From Limnohabitans planktonicus II-D5 (GTDB lineage: Bacteria > Pseudomonadota > Gammaproteobacteria > Burkholderiales > Burkholderiaceae_C): a stretch of DNA of 64,000 nucleotides. The notes under the pieces were generated by a model. It was not told the DNA's origin. It made no database searches and saw nothing but the letters and a program-made list of their open reading frames with translations. The translations under genes were made by a program, and so were the position numbers. Below, one piece after another: positions 16,646-24,811 of this stretch (position 1 is the stretch's first letter; each line of letters opens with the position of its first letter). The DNA is taken from positions 1-64,000 of the forward strand of contig NZ_LFYT02000007.1 of NCBI RefSeq assembly GCF_001270065.2, written 5' to 3'.

Positions 16646-17706
16646 CAATGCTCAAGGATTTTGTTGGCTGTCGAAGACCCCGACATAGGGCCTGTGCCGA
16701 ACCCATCATGTCGGACTCTTCGAGTGCCGACCTACTAACAGCCGCACTGCGGGAACTACATGCTGTAGGTCGGTGGTCGAAGACCCCGACGTTGGTTGAA
16801 CAACAGTTGATGCTTGCTTCAAAAATCAACGCTTGAACAAGCAAACGTCGGACTCTGCGAGTGCCGACCTACGAACAGCCGCACTGCGGGAACTGCATGC
16901 TGTAGGTCGGTGGTCGAAGACCCCGACGTTGGTTGAACAACAGCTGATGCTTGCTTCAAAAACCAACGCTTGAACAAGCAAACGTCGGACTCTGCGAGTG
17001 CCGACCTACGACATCAATGCTCAAAGATGTTGTTGGCTGTCAAAGATCCCGACTTGGGGCCTGTGTTGAAACCCATCATGTCGGACTCTGCGAGTGCCGA
17101 CCTACTAACAACCGCACTTCGGGAACTGCATGCTGTAGGTCGGTGGTCGAAGACCCCGACGTTGGTCGAACAACAGCTGATGCTTGCTTCAAAAATCAAC
17201 GCTTGAGCAAGCAAACGTCAGACTCTGCGAGTGCCGACCTACGAACAGCCGCACTGCGGGAACTGCATGCTGTAGGTCGGTGGTCGAAGACCCCGACGTT
17301 GGTTGAACAACAGCTGATGCTTGCTTCAAAAATCAACGCTTGAGCAAGCAAACGTCGGACTCTGCGAGTACCGACCTACGAATTCAATGCTCAAAGATTT
17401 TGTTGGCTGTCGAAGACCCCGACATAGGGCCTGTGACGAACCCATCATGTCGGACTCTGCGAGTGCCGACCTACTAACAGCCGCACTGCGGGAACTACAT
17501 GCTGTAGGTCGGTGGTCGAAGACCCCGACGTTGGTTGAACAACAGCTGATGCTTGCTTCAAAAACCAACGCTTGAGCAAGCAAACGTCGGACTCTTCGAG
17601 TGCCGACCTACCAATTCAATGCTCAAGGATTTTGTTGGCTGTCGAAGACCCCGACATGGGGCCTGTGCCGAACCCATCATGTCGGACTCTGCGAGTGCCG
17701 ACCTAC
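16646..17706. repeat. REP array B: compound BIME array, inverted relative to array A
   Basis: GGTC-type REPs with GTAG on the plus strand start at 16765, 16902, 17135, 17272 and 17504. Spacings alternate 137, 233, 137 and 232. The basic 137-bp unit is that of array A in reverse. The longer steps contain an additional segment of about 95 bases that begins TCAATGCTCAAAGAT, holds a 5'-truncated GGTC-type hairpin and ends in CCATCAT before an ACTC-type REP. The array ends 83 bases before the cytochrome gene stop. 16492-16645 shows nothing recognisable. Confidence 0.92.
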
Positions 17707-17788
17707 GGGGTGACTGGATGCAAACTTGTCGGTCTTCAACATGGCGTACCCACATTCACGCAGACAGCGTGGGCAATTGCCGCAAGCC

Positions 17789-18217
17789 TCAAGGCACCTG
17801 AATCGACTCCAGGTACTTCAACAAAGACACGATCCGGTTGCGGGCGGACCACTCGGCGGTGGTGGCTGAATCGCCGGGCTGGCCCATGGCGCGGGCCTTG
17901 AATTCAGTGCCCCAAACCGGCATTTCGCGCGAACCATGCCGACCGCCATCGCCCGACCAGCGGCCGTCAATCACTTCCCACATCAGGTCTTGCGGAAACT
18001 TGCCGCCGTGACGTTGTGTAATCCGAGTCAGGTCGGATGGCGGTTTGACCAAAAAAGACCGCACCGGGCCATCGCCCTTGCCTGCAGCGCCGTGGCAACT
18101 GGCGCAGTTGTCCTTGAAATCTGCGCGCCCCAATGCCGCTGATGTTTGCCCCCAAGACGACGACGTGATGGCCAAAATACTGGCGATCAAGGCTTGACTC
18201 ATAGGCGGATGTTTCAT
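17789..18217 (-). CDS. Class I c-type cytochrome, periplasmic
   Basis: This is a 142-residue monohaem cytochrome c that should shuttle electrons in the periplasm. A short signal peptide (MKHPPMSQALIASILAITSSSWGQT) precedes the haem-binding CASCH motif (Cys38, Cys41, His42); Met99 in REMPVWG is the likely sixth ligand. The residues after the haem motif (GAAGKGDGPV) are typical of cytochromes found as partners of oxidases or dehydrogenases. The start at 18217 has AAGGA six bases upstream. The next gene upstream on the same strand is pcp, 127 bases away; a common transcript is possible but nothing ties their functions. Confidence 0.88.
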   Translation of the reverse strand: MKHPPMSQALIASILAITSSSWGQTSAALGRADFKDNCASCHGAAGKGDGPVRSFLVKPPSDLTRITQRHGGKFPQDLMWEVIDGRWSGDGGRHGSREMPVWGTEFKARAMGQPGDSATTAEWSARNRIVSLLKYLESIQVP

Positions 18218-18344
18218 GCTGATCCTTCAAAGTGGAAAGACCCATCATCGAAAAATCAACGTCCCTGCACTGTGCGACGAAACACACAATCTTGAATGGA
18301 CAATGCGCCAAACAGACCCCATCGCCGCTGCCTACAAAAGCCAT

Positions 18345-19019
18345 TCAATGCAGCGCACCGCCTGAGACCTTCACATCTGACTGCCCCATGGGATAGGCCT
18401 GCGCCAACAAAGCCAGCGCCTGCGACACCCCAGCTTGCTGCACCGCCAAAGCCATGCTCGGCAAAGCAGGTCCAGGCCATGAAGCTGCCTGTTCAGGCAA
18501 CAAAGGCAAATGCATGAAACCACTCAAAGCCCCCCGCCCGGCCAATGCATGCTGCAAGGCATAAAACACCTGATTGCACACATAGGTGCCCGCCGTTTGC
18601 GAGACCGACGCAGGAAATCCCGCAGCCTTCAATCCGACCACCAAAGCCTTGATCGGCAAGGTGCTGAAATAAGCCGCAGCCGCCCCAGCCACCACCGGCT
18701 CATCAATCGGCTGGTCACCCGCGTTGTCAGCAATGCGCGCATCCATCACATTGATCGCCACCCGCTCCACCGACAAATCACTGCGCCCCTCGGCCTGGCC
18801 CAACGCCAACACAATGTGCGGCTGCAGCGCCTGCAAAGCCTCATTCAGCGCCTGGCTGGCCTTTGCAAACACACAGGGCAACTGCACCGCAGTCACCGCT
18901 GCGCCGTGAATGAAAGTCCCATGCAAAGCCCGCGCCACCTCCCAAGAAGGATTGACGCGCTGCCCACCAAAAGGCTCGAAGCCGGTCACCAAAATACGAA
19001 CAGTTGCAGCGTCTGCCAT
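18345..19019 (-). CDS. pcp: Pyroglutamyl-peptidase I
   Basis: This is a cytosolic cysteine peptidase (family C15) that removes N-terminal pyroglutamate from peptides. The 224 residues match family length (about 215). RILVTGFEPFGG opens the fold. The catalytic triad is visible: Glu85 in SVERVAIN, Cys148 in SQTAGTYVCNQ and His170 in SGFMHLPLLP. The start at 19019 fits the family; no strong ribosome binding site is seen. The upstream side carries two copies of a 108-bp palindromic repeat. Confidence 0.95.
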   Translation of the reverse strand: MADAATVRILVTGFEPFGGQRVNPSWEVARALHGTFIHGAAVTAVQLPCVFAKASQALNEALQALQPHIVLALGQAEGRSDLSVERVAINVMDARIADNAGDQPIDEPVVAGAAAAYFSTLPIKALVVGLKAAGFPASVSQTAGTYVCNQVFYALQHALAGRGALSGFMHLPLLPEQAASWPGPALPSMALAVQQAGVSQALALLAQAYPMGQSDVKVSGGALH

Positions 19020-19078
19020 GACACGTCTTTCATGAAATGTGGAGTCCCATCATGCCCGAAGCGCGTGCTGCATTTCGC

Positions 19079-19186
19079 GTCATTGCGAGCGCAGCGTGGC
19101 AAGCCAGTTGCTGAGGCCGTTCTGCGCGTCAGTGCTGGTGCAAACGACACTGCTGGATTGCCGCGTCGCAGGCGCCTCGCAATGAC
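19079..19186. repeat. MITE-like 108-bp palindromic element, copy 1
   Basis: The element begins GTCATTGCGAGCGCAGCG and ends CTCGCAATGAC, so its ends are inverted repeats; internal arms GGCAAGCCAG and CTGGATTGCC also pair. This end sequence is a very widespread bacterial palindromic repeat. It encodes nothing. Confidence 0.85.
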
Positions 19187-19242
19187 GGAAATTTGGCTCC
19201 TCGCCATGACGGGAAGTCGGCTCCGCGCGATGACAAGCTCGT

Positions 19243-19350
19243 GTCATTGCGAGCGAAGAGTGGCAATCCAGTTGCTGAGGTTGTTCTGCGCGTCAGTGCT
19301 GGAGCAAACGACACAGCTGGATTGCCGCGTCGCAGGCTCCTCGCAATGAC
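19243..19350. repeat. MITE-like 108-bp palindromic element, copy 2
   Basis: This copy has the same length as the one at 19079-19186 and is about 93 percent identical by eye, starting GTCATTGCGAGCGAAG and ending CTCGCAATGAC. The 56 bases between the copies contain further scrambled fragments of the same ends (GATGAC, ATGACGGGAAG). Confidence 0.85.
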
Positions 19351-19386
19351 GGGAGATAGCGCCATGGTGCGCCACTTGCCGGCGGG

Positions 19387-19575
19387 TCAAGCGGACACCA
19401 GTGCTTTGTACAAGTCTTTTTGTGTCACACCACAAGATGGGGCGGTTTCCACGATGATGCGGGCAAGCAAAGCGGTACTCATGGCACAAGACAGTTCATG
19501 CAGTTGGTGTTGCTCGATGATTTCTTTCAGACCCTCGGCAAAGTCTTATTCGTTTTGGTAAGTGGTGGTGTTCAT
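19387..19575 (-). pseudogene. Small ORF interrupted by TAA at codon 10 (unknown)
   Basis: On the minus strand an ATG at 19575 opens a frame of 62 codons to a TGA at 19387-19389. It is interrupted only by TAA at 19546-19548 (MNTTTYQNE-stop-DFAEGLKEII...DLYKALVSA). The downstream 52 codons have normal codon choice and a plausible helical sequence, so a point nonsense change in a small real gene is likely. No family is recognised. A shorter product from an internal ATG (MSTALLARIIV...) is possible but unconvincing. Confidence 0.4.
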
Positions 19576-19641
19576 ATTCAATTTTCTTGGTGTTGTGTTG
19601 ATCGAATGAGTTGACAAATATTTCTGTGCCAAGCCACATAT

Positions 19642-19994
19642 GTCGGGGTCTTCGACCACCGACCTACGGCGTGCAGTTCCCTTAGTTGGCTGTTGGTAGG
19701 TCGGTACTCGAAGAGTCCGACGTTTGCTTGCTCTAGCGTTTTTTTTGAAGCAAGCATCAGCTTTGTTAACCCAACGTCGGGGTCTTCGACCACCGACCTA
19801 GGGCGTGCAGTTCCCGCAGGTAGGCTGTTGGTAGGTCGGTACTCGAAGAGTCCGACGTTTGCTTGCTCATACGTTGGTTTTTAAAGCAAGCATCAGATGT
19901 TGTTTGATCAACGTCGGGGTCTTCGACCGCCGACCTACAACAGGCAACGCCTCGCAGGTCGGCTGTAGGTAGGTCGGTACTCGAAGTGTCCGAC
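19642..19994. repeat. REP array C: three BIME units
   Basis: GGTC-type REPs start at 19642, 19776 and 19913 (spacing 134 and 137), each followed by an ACTC-type REP in the opposite direction, the last at 19969-19994. The unit is that of array A, with the ACTC loop GAA instead of GCA. The array ends 23 bases past the stop of the GT41 gene, at the end of the glycosylation operon. Confidence 0.92.
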
Positions 19995-20017
19995 ATTGCA
20001 AAACAACCTGGCTCGAT

Positions 20018-22357
20018 TTACTTGCTCTTGCAGAACTGCGTCCACATGCTGCGCAATGCTTTTTCCATGTCGCGGGTGTAGGTGTCGACGTTCCAGGCGG
20101 GCAGGGCCAATTGGCGGTCGCGCAGGCCTTGTTTGAGCTTGAGCAAGGACTGGCGGTCTTGGGCCATGCGGGCGGCGATTTGCACGTATTCGGCATCGTC
20201 TTTGGCCACCCACTCGGGCAAGGCGGCGGCGCGCATGAAGCTGGCGCCCATGCGTGAGACGAAGTTGTTGCCTTCCTTGACGACCACCGGCACGCCCATC
20301 CACATGGCTTGCAGCGTGGTGGTGCCGCCGTTGTAGGGCACGGGGTCCAGGGCGATGTCCACGTCGGCGTATTCGGCCATCATGTCGGTCAGGCCGACCG
20401 GGCCGCGGAACTCCAGGCGCGAGGCATCGACGCCTTCTTTTTCCAGACGTTCGCGGAACACCTTGATGGCCGACTCGTCCTTGAAGCTCGGGGCCTTGAG
20501 CAACAAGCGCGAATCGGGCACCGCCTTGAGCACCTGCGCCCACAGCTTGAGCGTGTGCGGCGTGAGTTTGGGCACGTTGTTGAACGAGCCGAAGGTCAAA
20601 GGTCGCTTGGCGTGTTCTTCGTTGTATTTCGGGAAGGGGTAATTGGCTTCTGGCGCGTAGCAGAACACCGTGTTGGGCAAGCGCATGACCTGCTCGGTGC
20701 ACAAGGCTTCGGCACCCTGGGGCACCACCACCGAGTCGGCCAGCATCCAGTCGATGTTGGGCACGCCAGTCGAGCCGGGATAACCCAAAAATGTGGCCTG
20801 CACGGGTGCCGTGCGCTGCGCCAACATACCCACGCGCTGCAAGGACGTGTGCCCAGCCAGGTCCATCAAAATGTCGATGCCATCGGCCTCGATGCGGCGC
20901 ACCAGCTGCACCTCGGTCAGTGTGGCGCACGACACCCAATGGTCCACACGCTTGCGGGCCAGCTGCGTTTGCTCATCGTGCGAGACACCCGTGTGGTAAA
21001 TCGTCACTTCAAACTGCGTCTTGTCCAAGCGCGCCAGCACTGGCTGCATGAAAATATTCACCGGATGCTGGTGGTGGAAATCACCGCTGACCATGCCCAA
21101 CTTCAGGCGCTTTTTCGGGTCACGGTCGTTCTTGAAACTGCTGGCCGCACGCGCGTTCTGGCCCAGCGGTGCAAACAAATCGCGGTGCAACTTGGCCACT
21201 TCTTGGGCGGTCAGTGAATCGCTGTACAAAGAACTCATCGCTGCACTCGAACGCATGGCCGAACGCGGGCCTTCCTCTTCGGACAACTCGCTGTACAGGC
21301 GCATGGCCGTGTCCGCATCGCCCAAGCGACCGGCCACCGAAGCGCGCATCGACTTGGCCCCTGGCTGCGGTGCAATCGCCTCGGCTTTGGCCAGGGCTTC
21401 CATGGCCTCTTCCATCATCCAGCTTTCGGCATACGAGTGCGCCAAATTCCAATACGCCGGGGCGCTGTTCGGGTGCAACTCGACGTTGCGCTTGAGCACC
21501 TCTTGCGCCTCGACCCACAAATTGTTTTGAAACGACTGCGCCGCCAAACGCGACAACACTGTCTCGGACGTGGCCACCGAAGCGCGTTCAAACGCACGGT
21601 GTGCCTCTTCATGCAAGCCCAGACGCATCAGGATCTCGCCCAGATCAATCTGCACATCGGCACGCTCATTCACATCGGGCTCGGGCTTTTCAATGCGCAT
21701 CATGCCCAGCGTCTGGCGCATCGATTCCAGCGCACGCGCCGTGTCGCCACGCTCCAGGCGGTAACGCGACATCAGGCGGTGCACCTGGCGAATGCCGCCG
21801 GGCTTTTCAGAAGCCAATGGCAAAGCGCGGTGGTATTGCGCAGCCGCCTCTTCAAAGCGGCCCGCATCTTCCAGTTCACGCGCCAGCGACAACACGCCTT
21901 CCCAACGGTCTGGCGCCACCATCACGGCACGCTGATAACTGATCAAAGCCTGCGCCGGAATGCCCAGCTGACGGCACAAATGCCCCGCTTCCAGCCACGC
22001 CGTGAAATGGTTCGGATTGGCCTTGAGGATCTGCGCAAACAACTCACGCGCCTGCTTGGGATCGTTCATGCGCACCGCGCAACGTGCCAGCTGCAAAGCC
22101 GCAGGCTCCATGGTCGGGTCGCGCTGCAAAGCTTCTTCAAAGGCCTTGCGTGCATCCACCAGATTGCCCGAATCCATGAGCGCATTGCCCAGATTGAAAA
22201 ACACCACGCCAGGTGCGCCGCTCATGGCTGCGGCCTGTTTGTAAACCACCAAGGCCTCTTGCACCTTGCCATCGCGGCGCAGCTGCACACCCTGGTCCAC
22301 CAATGCACTGATCTCTTTCGGGATCACGTCCGTCACTTCTTGCATCTCTTGTGTCAT
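20018..22357 (-). CDS. TPR-repeat O-GlcNAc-transferase-like glycosyltransferase (GT41)
   Basis: This is a soluble 779-residue glycosyltransferase of the OGT/SPINDLY/HMW1C clan, which transfers a sugar from a nucleotide donor to Ser/Thr or Asn of proteins. Residues 1-390 are tetratricopeptide repeats (EALVVYKQAAAM..., FFNLGNALMDSG, WLEAGHLCRQLG, YWNLAHSYAES). The catalytic half has GDFHHQHPVN (about 423, with the His matching the OGT active-site region), GHTSLQRVGMLAQRTAP, LGYPGSTG, FGSFNNVPK, LLLKAPSF (about 615, donor-binding Lys) and LDPVPYNGGTTT (about 666). The ATG at 22357 is preferred because AAGGAG lies eight bases upstream; a GTG three codons earlier is too close. It follows the FkbM gene by 57 bases, third in a probable operon. 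Its substrate may be a surface protein such as the giant adhesin; that is inference. Confidence 0.92.
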   Translation of the reverse strand: MTQEMQEVTDVIPKEISALVDQGVQLRRDGKVQEALVVYKQAAAMSGAPGVVFFNLGNALMDSGNLVDARKAFEEALQRDPTMEPAALQLARCAVRMNDPKQARELFAQILKANPNHFTAWLEAGHLCRQLGIPAQALISYQRAVMVAPDRWEGVLSLARELEDAGRFEEAAAQYHRALPLASEKPGGIRQVHRLMSRYRLERGDTARALESMRQTLGMMRIEKPEPDVNERADVQIDLGEILMRLGLHEEAHRAFERASVATSETVLSRLAAQSFQNNLWVEAQEVLKRNVELHPNSAPAYWNLAHSYAESWMMEEAMEALAKAEAIAPQPGAKSMRASVAGRLGDADTAMRLYSELSEEEGPRSAMRSSAAMSSLYSDSLTAQEVAKLHRDLFAPLGQNARAASSFKNDRDPKKRLKLGMVSGDFHHQHPVNIFMQPVLARLDKTQFEVTIYHTGVSHDEQTQLARKRVDHWVSCATLTEVQLVRRIEADGIDILMDLAGHTSLQRVGMLAQRTAPVQATFLGYPGSTGVPNIDWMLADSVVVPQGAEALCTEQVMRLPNTVFCYAPEANYPFPKYNEEHAKRPLTFGSFNNVPKLTPHTLKLWAQVLKAVPDSRLLLKAPSFKDESAIKVFRERLEKEGVDASRLEFRGPVGLTDMMAEYADVDIALDPVPYNGGTTTLQAMWMGVPVVVKEGNNFVSRMGASFMRAAALPEWVAKDDAEYVQIAARMAQDRQSLLKLKQGLRDRQLALPAWNVDTYTRDMEKALRSMWTQFCKSK

Positions 22358-22414
22358 GTCATTCACTCCTTGTTGGGGTCTTGTTCAATCGTTGAAAAAA
22401 ATCAGCAGCCTGCT

Positions 22415-23239
22415 TCACAAACAAGCCATCCACTGCACCAAGTTCTCCTTGGGCAAAAACACATGGTCGCGAGCGCGGTCATTGGGCACCACCTGCAGTT
22501 CGGCATTGAGCCAAGGCGCCTGCGGCTTCATGGCAAAGTGCACATAGTCAAAACGCTGCACCAGGCCCTGCCAAAAACGCACATCCGTGCCCTGCAAAAT
22601 CTCGCACACCAGCGCCGGGCGCCAGTGGTGCAGCACCTGCATGGCACCGGTCAATACTTCTGACTCGGCCGTCTCCACATCGATCTTCATGAGCAGCGGC
22701 TGGCCGGGCGTCATGCCCTGCGTCAGGCTGGGCATCAAGTCATCGAGCTTGCGCACCGGCACCGCCCGCTGGCCCGAATGCTGGCTGCGGAACTTCGGAT
22801 TCAACGAAGCCGATGTCTCCACCAGCCCATGCTCGGTCGTGGGCATGAACAACAAACCCTCGCCCGCCTGCGCACCCAAAGCCACCTGATGCAGCGTGAT
22901 GCGCTCAGACAACTCCGAGATGGTCACGTTCGCCTGCAAGACCTCGACGATTTCCGTCACCGGCTCGAACGCATGCACATGGCGTGCGCCGCAAGCGGCG
23001 GCCAGCAAACTGTAAAAACCCGTGTTCGCCCCGATGTCGATCATCAAAGGCTGCAAGCCGTGGCACCAGCGTGCCAACAGATCGGGCAACGGTGCCTCAT
23101 ACGCCTGCCAACCATCGCGCTGCATCTGCTGCGCCACCTGATCGCGACCGCCGCAAGAATCCATCCAAAAGCGCGCATGCGCGCCCGCTGCCACCACCGG
23201 CGCTGTCACATCCGCCTGGATCAAATGGTTAATTCGCAT
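22415..23239 (-). CDS. FkbM-family methyltransferase
   Basis: This is an S-adenosylmethionine-dependent methyltransferase of the FkbM family; known members O-methylate sugars or polyketides. It has 274 residues. The AdoMet-binding motif DIGANTGFYS lies at about 65, followed by HAFEPVTEIVEVLQAN and MKIDVETAESEVL (usual FkbM wording is DvEG). The ATG at 23239 was chosen because GGAG sits five to six bases upstream; it lies eight bases inside the preceding glycosyltransferase gene (stop 23229-23231), so the two are translationally coupled. Together with the flanking glycosyltransferases it probably methylates a glycan. Confidence 0.9.
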   Translation of the reverse strand: MRINHLIQADVTAPVVAAGAHARFWMDSCGGRDQVAQQMQRDGWQAYEAPLPDLLARWCHGLQPLMIDIGANTGFYSLLAAACGARHVHAFEPVTEIVEVLQANVTISELSERITLHQVALGAQAGEGLLFMPTTEHGLVETSASLNPKFRSQHSGQRAVPVRKLDDLMPSLTQGMTPGQPLLMKIDVETAESEVLTGAMQVLHHWRPALVCEILQGTDVRFWQGLVQRFDYVHFAMKPQAPWLNAELQVVPNDRARDHVFLPKENLVQWMACL

Positions 23240-24221
23240 GCGCTTCTCCTGCAGGATGAGGCAACATGAAATCGCTGCACTGATCGCCCAGCACTGTGCG
23301 CCAGGCCAATTCCAGCTCTTGTTCAAAACGCGACTCGGTGTAATGCGACACCGTTGCCTGCCCCATCAACACCCGCATCTGCGCCTCCTCGGCAGGCAGC
23401 TCCAGGGCCTTGGCCACGGCATGGGCAAAGCCCTCCAGATCGCCGTCGGCCACCCAAAAACCGTTGTCCGGCGTGGCGTATTCCTGCCCCCCTTGACCGT
23501 CAAAACCACACACCAACGAACCTGCAGCCATGGCCTCCAAAGGCGGCAAACCCAGGCCCTCGTAATGGCTCAAACTCGCAAACACCTGCGACTCGCCCAG
23601 CACCTGCGCCACCTGCGGGCGCGCCATGTTGCTGATCTCCACCCAAGGCACATCGGCCAGGTGCGGGTGCAAATTGGCAAAGATCTGACGCAACAACATG
23701 CCATCCACCGGCCGCTTGCGCGGCATGAACGCCACCTGGCGCTTCTTGGGCTTGTCCGCCCCTTGCGCAAACACCGGCAACACAAAAGGCCGAACCACTT
23801 GCCAGTTCAGCTGCGTGCCCAGGCGGCCCAGCATCTGCGCCGTGAAGCGGCTGCAACACAGCCCCCCCGCCAGCCCATAGGCATTGAGCGCCTGCATCGA
23901 CGCGAAACTTTGAAACGTGTAATAGGGATTCTGGTTGTGCATCACCTTGCGACAAGGCAAAGCCGCAAACTTCTCCCAGGCCGAAGGCGGCGTGATCTCG
24001 GGCAGCACCAACACATCGTCAGGCTGAAACACCATCGCATCACCCAGCTGCACCATCGGCACCGCATACGGCCGACTGGGCACAGCCACCTTGGAGCCGT
24101 CATCGAGCAGCGCAAAAGCCCGCCACCCCTTGCGCCGCAAAATCGCCACATGCTGAAAATTCACCAACTCGCCCCCGGCAGCCACCGGCAAACGACAAGC
24201 GTAATAAATAGAAGGCTTCAT
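23229..24221 (-). CDS. Group 1 glycosyltransferase (GT4-like)
   Basis: This is a GT-B fold glycosyltransferase of about 330 residues. The C-terminal half carries the nucleotide-sugar site, with SHYEGLGLPPLEAMAAG (about 215), the EX7E-type signature whose two Glu residues contact the donor. The N-terminal half (YYACRLPVAAGGELVNFQH) has the Gly-rich loop expected for the acceptor domain. An ATG at 24221 is taken as the start because the fold begins directly after it; an ATG at 24239 adds six residues. It is the first gene of the operon with the FkbM methyltransferase and the TPR-GT41 gene. A palindrome shared with the giant adhesin gene lies about 210 bases upstream. Confidence 0.87.
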   Translation of the reverse strand: MKPSIYYACRLPVAAGGELVNFQHVAILRRKGWRAFALLDDGSKVAVPSRPYAVPMVQLGDAMVFQPDDVLVLPEITPPSAWEKFAALPCRKVMHNQNPYYTFQSFASMQALNAYGLAGGLCCSRFTAQMLGRLGTQLNWQVVRPFVLPVFAQGADKPKKRQVAFMPRKRPVDGMLLRQIFANLHPHLADVPWVEISNMARPQVAQVLGESQVFASLSHYEGLGLPPLEAMAAGSLVCGFDGQGGQEYATPDNGFWVADGDLEGFAHAVAKALELPAEEAQMRVLMGQATVSHYTESRFEQELELAWRTVLGDQCSDFMLPHPAGEAHAN

Positions 24222-24498
24222 CTGGAAAGCCCCCCGCATGCATTCATGGTCATCCGCATCCCTTCAATCCAAGTCATCACCTCGTCAACTTCCCACAAAC
24301 GTGACGCTTCTGTCCATAAATTGACATAAAGCGCAAATTTAATGGAAGTTTTTAAAACCAGAATTGGTTTTGTTTTTTGGCGATTAAATTAATTTGTTTT
24401 GAAGATATCGATAAATACAGCAAGAAAAAACCCCCAATTGGGTAATTTCACGGGAAGTTTTTGAGCCTGCAACTATTTTGCTGGCTGATCAGGAAGAT
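24222..24498. other. AT-rich upstream region of the glycosylation operon
   Basis: No gene is present. 24330-24430 is AT-rich, with direct runs such as TTTTAAAACC and AAATTAATTTG, and should hold the minus-strand promoter. The palindrome CCCAATTGGG lies at 24433-24442. No unambiguous -35/-10 pair can be chosen by eye. Confidence 0.55.
24428..24442 (-). promoter_or_regulatory. Shared palindromic operator candidate, site 1
   Basis: The plus strand reads AAACCCCCAATTGGG; on the coding strand this is CCCAATTGGGGGTTT. The 10-base core is a perfect palindrome. The identical 15 bases occur upstream of the giant adhesin gene at 59456-59470 in the same orientation to the gene. Confidence 0.5.
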
Positions 24499-24752
24499 GT
24501 CGGACTCTTCGAGTACCGACCTACGAGGGCGCGGTGCGCGCAGGTCGGTGGTCGGAGACCCCGAGGTTGGGTTGTGATGGCCGCGATGGGCAAGCGGTAT
24601 GCGTAGGTCGGTGGTCGAAGACCCCGACGTTTGGCTGAAATGGCACGAATGGCAGGGTGAGCGATGGGGTGGATCGGGCGTCCATGTCGGACTCTTCGAG
24701 TGCCGACCTACGGGGGCGCGGTATGCGTAGGTCGGCGGTCGGAGACCCCGAC
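24499..24752. repeat. Five REPs downstream of the AbiE toxin gene
   Basis: ACTC-type elements with GTAG on the minus strand lie at 24499-24524 and 24686-24711. GGTC-type elements with GTAG on the plus strand lie at 24540-24565, 24603-24628 and 24727-24752, with loops GAA or GGA. A 57-base linker (TTTGGCTGAAATGGCACGAA...) joins pairs and recurs at other BIMEs in this island. Confidence 0.9.
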
Positions 24753-24811
24753 GTTTGGTTGCAATGGCACGAATGGCCGGGGTGGGAGATGGAGTTGTTC
24801 TGGTGCCAACT

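Noticed and set aside
14904-17706. Regular spaced palindromic repeats resembling a CRISPR array
   Set aside because: The sequence between hairpins is itself repeated and not unique, the hairpins alternate in orientation and type, and there are no cas genes.
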